From: Maratus speciosus
Lineage: Eukaryota; Arthropoda; Arachnida; Araneae; Salticidae
NCBI GenBank assembly: GCA_963932465.1
Contig: OZ010787.1
Coordinates: forward strand, 35,964,087-36,028,086
Length of the DNA stretch: 64,000 bases
Reading direction: 5' to 3'
Below are positions 57,090 through 64,000 of the stretch, one piece after another. The position numbers and the translations under genes are program-made. Below the pieces are notes generated by a model, which saw nothing but the letters and a program-made list of their open reading frames with translations, searched no databases and had not been told where the DNA came from. Position 1 is the stretch's first letter; each line of letters begins with the position of its first letter.

Positions 57090-57165
57090 GGTAGTAACTC
57101 AGTTGGTACGGCGTTTGCTGGCTGATCCGCGGGCTCGGGTCCGATACCCGAACGCGCTACATTTG
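57090..57165 (+). repeat. tRNA-like head (left, pointing inward)
   Basis: The A-box-like TAGTAACTCAGTTGGTA and B-box-like GGGTCCGATACCC lie about 33 nt apart and resemble tRNA internal promoters. The anticodon arm does not fold cleanly, so this is a tRNA-derived repeat, not a gene. Confidence 0.6.
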
Positions 57166-57847
57166 TTTTTCTCATTTTTTATTTTATAAATATACTTGTA
57201 ATTATAATGTTAACAAATTTAAATTTATCATTTTTAATTTTTAACTATTATTTATCATCCTTTAAAGAGGTTTAAAAAGAAATTGGATCTATTATTTAAT
57301 AATAAAAATTCCAAAATTGTTACAAAGCTGTTGTGGCGCCATCTAGTTATAATAAAATAAAACATTGAAATAAAATAAAAATAAAAGCAGAAAGAAGATA
57401 AAGGGGACAGCAAAATAATTGAAAACGCAAGCATACGTATTGCAAATTTAAAATTCTTCAATATGCAGAAAATCGGTTGTAATTTAATTCTGATGCTATT
57501 TTTTAATATAATTATGCTTGCTACTTTAAAAAGAGAGTAATAGTATGATCGTATTGACTTCCCTTGTTAAAGCAATGCATAAATGATGTTTCTTTAAAAT
57601 CACTAATTGACACAATTGTTCAATATCATTGCATCGATAAAGACTATATGAAATACATTTTAAAAATGATTTTAAAAAAATTAACAGTTTTATGATACTT
57701 TATACAACTATTTCGTTAAAAGTAAAAAATTACATAGGTTAAAATTATAATTGATATACAATATTATAAATTTTAATTGACAATGAGATTATTAAGTTAT
57801 AATTACAAGTGTATTTATAAAACAAAAAAAAAAAAAAGAAAAACAAA

Positions 57848-57926
57848 TGCAGTGCCTTCTGGTATCGAACCCAAGCCCGCGGATCAGCCAGCAAATGCCC
57901 TACCAACTGAGCTACGACCAACCTGT
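57848..57926 (-). repeat. tRNA-like head (right, pointing inward)
   Basis: On the minus strand GTAGCTCAGTTGGTAGGGC and GGGTTCGATACC are better preserved than in the left copy. It faces the left head, so Pol III transcripts from the two would converge. Confidence 0.65.
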
Positions 57927-58743
57927 CCTCCTGGTTACAAAGTAAGTATTTAAGTTGTGTGCTAATATTAGACCCCTCGGTTTCTCAAGAACTAAGGGGC
58001 GTTCTTTAAAATCCGCTGAACCTGAAGCTAAGGAGTCTCTACCCTACAACATATATTAAAATAATCAAAATCTGTGCTTACCAAGGTTGGCCCTCTCCTT
58101 GTTAGATAAAATCCAATAATTAATTTTTATAGCATTTTTACCTAATATTTTTACACTTATACTACATTCGATTTCTGACTGATTTATTATGCTGTATTTA
58201 GTCAGTAATATAGCCATGTCGCATCGAATTCCGTATAAATAATCTATAAAGGAGTTTTTCTTTTATTGTATACTTCTGAATCAGATCATTTTTAGTTCTT
58301 CCGTTGGAAGCAGGTTCAATAGATACATAATTATTTACAATTAGTTGAAATTCAATTTACAAAATTAAAACCTAAAATTTAAACCCTAAAGCTAAATAAA
58401 ATAAAACCTGATCTGAAGTAGAAGCGTGTCAATTGTGTATATTAATATGCAAACTCTCTCTTAAAATTCCATTTTCAAAAATGAAACCTTTGAAATTTGA
58501 TAGAGAAAGCAATTGGGAAAACACTATCTGTTGAATGGTTTGGCGAGAAAATGAAGCTACGGGGCGCTTTCATTGAAATTTATAATACCTTAATTCATTC
58601 AAAAGTAACGGGTTATTTTAAAGCAATTGTTACACAAAACTATATTTTTTGTCTAAAAAAAAGACATAAAATGGATTATTCTAAATAAACTGAATATAAT
58701 CTAAATTTTTCGCGTGCCATAGGTTCACCATCCCTGCCCTACA

Positions 58744-59000
58744 ACGAGCCGTTAATTCCCAAATTGGCTCAGCCGAGCTCAGCAATCTGATTCTTCGTTA
58801 ATATTAATATTTTGGATTACTTTACTGTGATTTTGATCAAATTTAATAAAATAAATCAATTTAAGTCATTATAATTGCATTCTATTTTATATTACACTAA
58901 TTCATAAAAAAATAAATATAATTTTCTACTATATAAATATCAGTTTTAGCCAATCAGATTGCTGGGCTCGGCTGAGCCAATTTGGGAATTAACGGCTCGT
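58744..59000. mobile_element. 257-bp MITE with 49-bp TIRs
   Basis: The left TIR 58744-58792 (ACGAGCCGTTAATTCCCAAA ...) and right TIR 58952-59000 match with one mismatch. CTGCCCTACA occurs immediately on both sides (58734-58743 and 59001-59010), a 10-bp duplication of the length seen with Mutator-like elements. The interior is AT-rich and non-coding. Confidence 0.85.
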
Positions 59001-59039
59001 CTGCCCTACATGCTTGTCCCTTTTTCTTCCTTTTTAGGT

Positions 59040-59210
59040 GCGTTCGTAATTATATAAATACGTAGCACCTATAGTCGTCCGTCTGTCTGACCGCATATAG
59101 CAGAGCAAAAACTACCAAACCGAATGGTCTGAAATTTTAAATATATAATTGTTGCAAAATTTTGTCGACTCATTTCAAATTTTATGAAAATCGGATGTAT
59201 AGTTTAATTA
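59040..59210 (+). repeat. GTCCGTCTGTCTGACCG-type repeat start
   Basis: It carries the motif CGTCCGTCTGTCTGACCG followed by CAAAAACTACCAAACCGAAT and TGAAAATCGGATG, a pattern common at the start of several arthropod repeat families. Confidence 0.4.
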
Positions 59211-59444
59211 CAGGGACAATCAAAAGTTTTCCGTTACATTACGGCCAATGGAAAAAAATATTTCAAGTGCATTTTAATTATGTTACACCCTTTCGAACAG
59301 AAGGAAATTGGTATGCTCTTATCAAGTGCACTAAAATATACATTCAGTACAATATGCGGCGCAAAAAAATTATAAAACTAGTTATAGTACGAACGCACCT
59401 CATTTGCCACGTTTGACGTGCAATTTTCAACTTGTTTATATCTA
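59210..59444 (+). repeat. Dispersed repeat R2, copy 2, with one TACAGGG box
   Basis: It begins TACAGGGACAATCAAAAG (compare the array at 9785-10570). It ends with the block shared with 12675-12770 (ATTATAAAACTAGTTATAGT, CACCTCATTTGCCACGTTTG, CAACTTGTTTATA). The LTR at 59445 is inserted at its right edge. Confidence 0.65.
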
Positions 59445-59828
59445 TGTAGAGGCGAAACAATACCCCAGACCAGATGCTGGGAAAACTCAAAATCCAGTCC
59501 GCATGAGAAGTTGGTGAGCTCAGCGAAAACGAAAGGCTGGGCGCTGGAATTGAGAGAGATGCGTTTCTGCGTTGGGGAGAGAGAGGTGCTCTCCTGGCTG
59601 ATCTTTCGATAGCGCGTTGCCCGCTATTATTATTTTATTTAACGGTATCTGTGAGCAGACCCGTGATTGAATCTTTATCAATTAATGTTTAAATGTCGTG
59701 TTCTTGTATGTATTATAGCCAAGATGAATATTTGTATTTTTTGTAATAATCCAGAAGTTTTAATTAAATATTTGCGAGTTTAACAGCATTAGTTCCTGTT
59801 GCCGTTTTTGACTGGAATTCCTCCCACA
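59445..59828 (+). mobile_element. Gypsy-type LTR (384 bp)
   Basis: It begins TGTAGAGGCGAAACAATACC and ends GGAATTCCTCCCACA, so it has TG...CA ends. It is followed after 5 bases by a primer-binding site. The downstream leader runs to about 60190 and is then cut off by another repeat, and no gag or pol follows. Confidence 0.75.
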
Positions 59829-59833
59829 ATTTT

Positions 59834-59851
59834 TGGGGGCGCGGCCGGGAT
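59834..59851 (+). promoter_or_regulatory. Primer-binding site, near match to tRNA-Pro
   Basis: TGGGGGCGCGGCCGGGAT differs at two positions from the classical 18-nt tRNA-Pro primer site (TGGGGGCTCGTCCGGGAT, from general knowledge of retroelements). Its placement right after the LTR supports the call. Confidence 0.75.
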
Positions 59852-60190
59852 CTGAGCTAGACCGTTACGCACTTATGAAACCTACTGCCTGGATTTGAAT
59901 TGACTAAATGGACTTGAAATCTATCGCCTGGACTGATTTTTTTTTTTTTTTTTTTTGAGCTGCAAAGAAGAACGGAATACTGCTGCGACCTCGGAAAGAA
60001 CTTTTTCATCTTCATTGAGGAAAAAAAGTTCTCGCAATTTGGGAAACAGTGTGTGCAAGGAATGCCCGGAGTTTTTTTAATTTTACGGGCCGAAAGATCG
60101 CATGTGAACGGCTCACTGTGTTTTTTTGTGTGAGTCTTTGTTTGTTCGCGTGTGTGATTTATTTTTTCAGCCTAGTGATTTATTTTTTGT
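59852..60190 (+). other. Truncated retrotransposon leader
   Basis: This is non-coding sequence downstream of the primer site. It has two related CTGCCTGGATTTGAATTGA / CGCCTGGACTGATT segments and a T run at about 59938-59956. The element is lost beyond about 60190. Confidence 0.5.
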
Positions 60191-60201
60191 GGGCTTTTTT
60201 T

Positions 60202-60262
60202 TAGGGTTTCGTTCATCTGACGAAACCCTATTCGTCTCACACCTTTGTCTGTCTGTCTCACA
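60202..60262 (+). repeat. Perfect 11-bp hairpin followed by TGTCTGTCTGTC
   Basis: TAGGGTTTCGT (60202-60212) and ACGAAACCCTA (60220-60230) are exact complements around TCATCTG. TTTGTCTGTCTGTCTCACAG follows at about 60244-60263. The same arrangement is found at 15195-15275 on the other strand. Confidence 0.75.
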
Positions 60263-60263
60263 G

Positions 60264-61305
60264 AGCCCGTTCTCAGAAACTATGCATGTTAGAGACTTCA
60301 AATTTTGTGTACTTATAGCTGAACACCTCACATCAAACAACAAATCATAAAATTTTGAAAAAGTCGGTAATTAACCGAATTACGGGCTAATTAAATTCTA
60401 AAATTAACCAATCAACCTTTTGAACGCAGGTGCGAACGCACTTTACCGAAATTTTCCCCAGTTTCTCCTAAGGGTTGCCAGTAAATTCAGCGGATGCTCC
60501 GTCAAATCAGCAGATGCAGGGTTACCACGGAGTAATTTAAGCAATAAATGAAGTGGACGCTGAAAAAGCAAAATCGCATCTGCCGAAGTATCGGTCGTAC
60601 AAACTCGTAACAGGAGTAGAAACACACGGGAAAAATTCTACTTTATTTTGGTATAAATTTCAAACTTCTGCGTAGGTTAAAACGCAAAAAATCCACTAAA
60701 AATCGATCGATAAAAATTTAATTTCTGTATTTGAAAAGACAATGAAAACAGATTTCCATTCACCGGAACGCAGCAGTCGTCATCTCTCAGACATATCGGC
60801 GCGGGAGAAATTTAAGGGGAGGAAAGTCTAATACGAAATTTAAACTTTTTAAATATTAAATTTTTCGATTAAATTTTTTGACATCCGTACTGGAAATCTC
60901 TTGCAGATTTCATACATACCCGGTTCAAAGAGATAGCTTAATTACGAGCTGAGATATTAATTATTTATTTAATTAATCGGTTTCATTTCTCTCTAATGAA
61001 TAGAATAAAATGGCGGCACGTGCTTTTTTAGCCACGAAATAATTTAAATTAGGAAATCTATCAATTTGCGTGAGGTTCAGCTCTATCAGACAGGTATACC
61101 TTTCGAGGGGAGGCAAAAGCGTGCTTCGCCCGTATCGCATATTTTTTATTTGTTAGGTTTGTGTCAATGGAAAGGGGGAGGGGGGGAAAGGAAATACTTT
61201 TGATTAAATATCCGGGTTAGTTCGCATTACAGATATTATGACGTGCTTCGCCCGCTATCGGATAATTTCAGTGCGTGATAGATTAATTAAAAGCTGAGAT
61301 ATTAA
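60264..61305. other. Repeat-like spacer
   Basis: GAGCTGAGATATTAATTATTT (here split as GAGCTGAGATA, TTAATTATTT) at about 60948 and AGCTGAGATATTAATTATTA at about 61292 are partial copies that lead into the 140-bp tandem. GTGCTTCGCCCG occurs twice (about 61121 and 61242). Confidence 0.45.
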
Positions 61306-61585
61306 TTATTATTTAACTAATCGGTATGTGTAGTGGACAATGAGGTGCGTTTTGGATCCTTTTTAGGCATATTATTCAATTCCAGCAATGCCAACAACGT
61401 ATTTCCTTAAGAGTTGAAGAAAATATTGTCTCTGGGTGTAATACATTATTATTTAATTAATCTGTATGTGTAGTGGACAATGAGTTGCGTTTCGGATCCT
61501 TTTTAGGCAGATTATTCAATTCCAGCAATGCCAACAACGTATTTCCTTAAGAGTTGAAGAAAATATTGTCTCAGGGGGTAACGCA
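61306..61585 (+). repeat. Two tandem 140-bp units
   Basis: TATGTGTAGTGGACAATGAG, TCCTTTTTAGGCA and CAACAACGTATTTCCTTAAG occur in each unit, offset by 140 bp. The copies are nearly identical. Confidence 0.85.
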
Positions 61586-62330
61586 TATTTATTACCATCA
61601 AGTTAAACCCCAAAATTATAATACTATCCTTATTACAGCAGCTACTCCTTCACTTTAAAAATTTCCAAAGAATCCCAACTTTGAGGGCCTGCCCGGGAGG
61701 GACGGGGGGGGGGGGCGTACCTCCCCATTATACACCTTAAAATTTCGCTCATTCTTTTTACTATCGTTCTATAACAATTTGTTAGTAGTTACGGAGCACC
61801 CCTGGGGCTGTGACCCTACCCTATTGGTTACTCACTCAAAAAGGGCTGGTTCTTCAGTTCACTTCAATCTTTAACAGCTTATAACTTTGCTTCTATTGGA
61901 GCCACAGGGGGGGGGGGGATTGCTCCCAGCCTGGCACCCCTGTTCCAACTTGTATTTTTGCGTCTTCTATTTTTCGGTTTTCCACATAGGACCGAAGATA
62001 GGGGGGGGGGGGGGGAAGTCATTTTTGGATGTAGCATGTCTACTGAAAGCTTTCACCTCACAGATCTCAGAAATAATGTTTAAAATTTTGTTTAGTCATT
62101 TTGGGCCACCTTACGCGTCCAAATAATGGTTTTCCCCCAAATTTACTTTCATCCTCCTGCACGTTCATTACAGATATTAAAAGATTAGCGTTTCTGACCT
62201 TTTTAGATGTCCTTTTTTGAGGACTATGATATACTCAGATATATGCTACTTATTAAATATACAAAAGTCAAAATTTTAGTTACCACTATTTCCGAATAGT
62301 ACTTTCAGCAAATTTCTTAATTTCACACTT
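61586..62330. other. Spacer with three G runs
   Basis: G runs at 61704-61715, 61907-61918 and 62001-62015; no genes recognised. Confidence 0.5.
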
Positions 62331-62590
62331 AAGACCGCCACCAACTCGAGTAACATATCCAGTGATAGGTTGTTTAACCGAGTTTCGTTCAGATTCGCTT
62401 TTGTTAAGAATAGAGTGCGCTCCATGGTGGTGGAATGCGGAACAAACAGAATTCTTGGTTAAGAACGCCACCATTACGACTCATGTATCTACGGAAAGAT
62501 TGCGTGAATGAGTTTCCTTCAGATACGCTTTTGTTACGAATAGAGTGCGCTCCTTGGTGGAGGAATGAGGAACTAACGTAACTCAATTTT
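62331..62590. repeat. Two tandem 130-bp units
   Basis: AAGACCGCCACCAACTCGAG at 62331 and AAGAACGCCACCATTACGAC at 62461 begin the two units. Both contain CGCTTTTGTTA and GAATAGAGTGCGCTCC. 130 is not a multiple of three, so the similar peptides read on the minus strand lie in different frames and are not a repeat protein. Confidence 0.8.
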
Positions 62591-62730
62591 GTTAAAATTA
62601 GGAAATATAACAAGTCGATCTGTTTGAAACTTTAAGATTTTTATAACACATAAGAAAAATTTTATAAAAAAAGACCGCGTGAAATTTCAGGCATGTGGAG
62701 GTAGGGGGAGAGACGAAATGCCACTTTTTG

Positions 62731-63085
62731 CAGTGCGTGCGTAGCACGCCTGCTATACGGTGCCGTAGGCAGTGGGGACCTGGTTCGAGGTTCTTTCGAG
62801 CGATATTGCCATTTCACAAGATTTTGCAGTGCGTGCGCAGCACGCCTGCTATACGGTGCCGTAGCCAGCGGGGACCCGGTTGGAGGTTCGTTCGAGCGAG
62901 ATTGCCATTTCACAAGATTTTGCAGGTGTGCGCAGCACGCCTGCTATACGGTACCGTAGGCAGCGGTTGACCCGGTTCGACTTTCGTTCGAGGGCGATAG
63001 GCTTTTTAAAAAGAGTTTGCTGTGCGTGCGCAGCACGCCTGCTATACGGTGCCGAAGTCAGCGGGGACCGAAATCCGAAATCGCC
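62731..63085. repeat. GC-rich tandem array, four units of about 96 bp
   Basis: Units start at 62731, 62827, 62923 and 63020. All share GCAGCACGCCTGCTATACGG (GTAGCACG in unit 1) and a GACC(T/C)GGTT box. Unit 4 is cut short. The many overlapping open frames on both strands are artefacts of low stop density. Confidence 0.9.
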
Positions 63086-63087
63086 CA

Positions 63088-63133
63088 CTCGTGGACAGCC
63101 TACCGTGAGGTATAGGGACAATAAGTCCACGAG
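63088..63133 (-). repeat. 9-bp stem hairpin downstream of the LINE ORF
   Basis: CTCGTGGAC (63088-63096) and GTCCACGAG (63125-63133) are exact complements around a 28-nt loop. It sits between the poly(A) signal and the 96-bp array. Confidence 0.6.
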
Positions 63134-63176
63134 GGGAAAAAGGGGCTGCCAGGCAGCGCAAGCAGGGTGGCGCACA

Positions 63177-63182
63177 TTTATT
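63177..63182 (-). terminator. Possible poly(A) signal AATAAA for the LINE
   Basis: AATAAA on the minus strand about 120 bp after the ORF2 stop, followed by a GC-richer stretch. Confidence 0.45.
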
Positions 63183-63299
63183 ACAACATAAAAAGCATGT
63201 TACAAATACTGCCTTATTATTGAAGGCAGTGCGGACACATATGTATAAATAAATATTGAAAAATATTTACAGGTTAAATAGAATGTAAAAAAAAAAGGA

Positions 63300-64000
63300 T
63301 TAAGGTTTAGATATAGTCTTAGAAATAAACGAAAAATGTTTGTTTAAAATGTCGTAATTTTCTAGAAGTCTCTGGAAGTTGCCTGCGTTGAAAAGAGTGT
63401 TATTCAAATTTTCTCTCAATGTTTTGTTTCTGTCAAAATGGAAATGATGTTTCATTATGGGGCAATTTCCAAAGATATAGTGTGTAGCGTTTCCAATACT
63501 CTTTCTACATAAACAAAGTGGTGAGTCTTTTTTTTTTTTAATTTTATGTAGAAATGATGGGAAACTTCCATGACCAGTGATATAGTTAGGTAACGTAGGG
63601 CGATCACAGATGAACTGTATGTCAACTTTATTAATTATACTGTAAGTATCGCGACCCTTTGTCGACTGAGTCCATGAGAGTTGCCATTCATCCAGAGTTT
63701 TTTGCCTAAAGATATACTTGAATTTGGATTGTGGAAGAAGCAATTCCTGGCAATCGTTGTATTGGTTGTTATCTATAACCGCCTTCGCCAGAGAATCGGC
63801 TCTTTCGTTTCCCGGGATACCTATGTGAGATTTAATCCATGAGATATAGAACTTTTTGTTAGGGAAATGTAGTAAAAGATTGTAGATATTATAAATTATA
63901 TAATTGCGTGGAAATGCAATTTGAAGGGCGTCATAGGATGAGTGGCTGTCTGTAAGGATAAGAATTTCATGATGAGAAGAGTTAATGGACCATTCCATTG
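63300..64000 (-). CDS. LINE (non-LTR retrotransposon) ORF2, RNase H and C-terminal domain, partial
   Basis: This is the end of a reverse-transcriptase polyprotein; the endonuclease and RT domains would lie beyond the right edge. Counting from the first Met in view, RNase H motifs appear at residue 17 (ILTDSHSSYDAL, catalytic Asp) and residues 54-72 (WIKSHIGIPGNERADSLAK, His and the last catalytic Asp). A TGHGSFPSFLHK segment at about 141-152 and a C-x-C...H...C cluster (162, 164, 173, 179) form the usual C-terminal tail of I/Jockey/R1-group LINEs. RNase H removes the RNA template during target-primed reverse transcription. The frame has no internal stop in this part. The ORF stops at 63300-63302. 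Confidence 0.88.
   Translation of the reverse strand, partial: MEWSINSSHHEILILTDSHSSYDALQIAFPRNYIIYNIYNLLLHFPNKKFYISWIKSHIGIPGNERADSLAKAVIDNNQYNDCQELLLPQSKFKYIFRQKTLDEWQLSWTQSTKGRDTYSIINKVDIQFICDRPTLPNYITGHGSFPSFLHKIKKKKDSPLCLCRKSIGNATHYIFGNCPIMKHHFHFDRNKTLRENLNNTLFNAGNFQRLLENYDILNKHFSFISKTISKP

Larger units (their letters stand above)
56899..58102. repeat. Long inverted repeat with arms of about 320 bp
   Basis: ACAAGGAGAGGGCCAACCTT at the left edge mirrors AAGGTTGGCCCTCTCCTTGT at the right. The arms run through TTTGATTATTTTAATATATG and GTAGGGTAGAGACCCCTTAG to the tRNA-like heads and beyond, to about 57215 and 57780. The left arm has a G14 run (57023-57036) that the right lacks. Confidence 0.85.
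56814..58736. mobile_element. hAT-like non-autonomous element
   Basis: The left tip CAGGGATGGCGAATCTTTTT mirrors the right tip ATAGGTTCACCATCCCTG. The 8-bp CCCTACAT lies directly left (56806-56813). On the right, CCCTACA follows the tip and is interrupted by the MITE at 58744-59000; removing that MITE restores CCCTACAT. It contains a long internal inverted repeat (56899-58102) but no recognisable transposase. Confidence 0.75.

Noticed and set aside
57090..57926. Two functional tRNA genes
   Set aside because: A and B boxes are present, but the anticodon arm does not pair and the left copy has altered boxes; they are embedded in repeat arms.
62731..63085. CRISPR-like array
   Set aside because: Units are 96 bp, contiguous and diverged, with no repeat-spacer alternation, and the sequence is eukaryotic.
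62662..63191. Several overlapping open frames on both strands
   Set aside because: All derive from the GC-rich 96-bp tandem repeat and give the same repeated peptide in several frames.

Overview
This window looks like non-coding nuclear DNA from an arthropod, most plausibly an arachnid such as a spider. It is strongly AT-rich and contains no bacterial-type gene layout, no rRNA, no CRISPR array and no complete host gene. The recognisable coding matter comes almost entirely from transposable elements: a BEL/Pao gag with the start of its protease (1-1959, minus), the RNase H end of a LINE ORF2 (63300-64000, minus), a MULE/Mutator-like transposase fragment (45643-46086, minus) and two pieces of a mariner-like transposase (31.2-33.2 kb, minus). 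The arachnid suggestion rests on the style of the tRNA-derived SINE at 37.26-37.50 kb and of the LTR and primer-site sequences; it is an inference from memory of such repeats, not a search result.

Layout. 0-3 kb: right part of a minus-strand BEL/Pao element with its leader. 4.4-5.2 kb and 41.8-42.6 kb: two copies of a dispersed repeat of about 0.8 kb, each followed within about 400 bp by a short exon-like ORF. 5.6-8.6 kb: TIR elements and nested hairpins. 9.3-13.4 kb: a large inverted repeat enclosing a degenerate array with a period of about 150 bp and a 431-bp direct-repeat pair of TRIM type. 14.3 kb: a MITE-like palindrome. 17.3-20.3 kb: piggyBac-like tips and two tandem arrays. 21.1, 26.0 and 36.8 kb: pogo/Tigger-like termini. 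24.8-25.3 kb: a solo LTR with a 4-bp target duplication. 30.3-33.4 kb: a possible promoter and first exon, its degenerate second copy, and a mariner remnant split by a composite foldback element. 34.5-36.8 kb: an inverted-repeat element filled with degenerate tandem repeats. 39.6-41.4 kb: a nest of transposons four layers deep. 43.7-46.1 kb: an LTR with primer-binding site, a perfect 40-bp-arm palindrome and the MULE fragment. 49.7-55.2 kb: foldbacks, a hAT-like element inside a tandem repeat, and a duplicated exon-like unit. 56.8-59.0 kb: a hAT-like element carrying convergent tRNA-like heads, with a small MITE inserted exactly at the edge of its target duplication. 59.4-60.2 kb: an LTR with a near tRNA-Pro primer site. 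61.3-63.1 kb: three tandem arrays downstream of the LINE ORF.

The parts do not form a pathway. They record successive insertions whose order can often be read from target-site duplications. Candidate host exons (30.7, 43.0 and 53.0 kb) are short and unproven. Two window-wide oddities stand out: more than twenty pure G or C runs of 10 bases or longer in AT-rich DNA, and many long inverted repeats that could form hairpin transcripts. The gag stop codon of the BEL element lies in a UGA-CGG context followed by a complementary stem partner, which makes a readthrough hypothesis testable.
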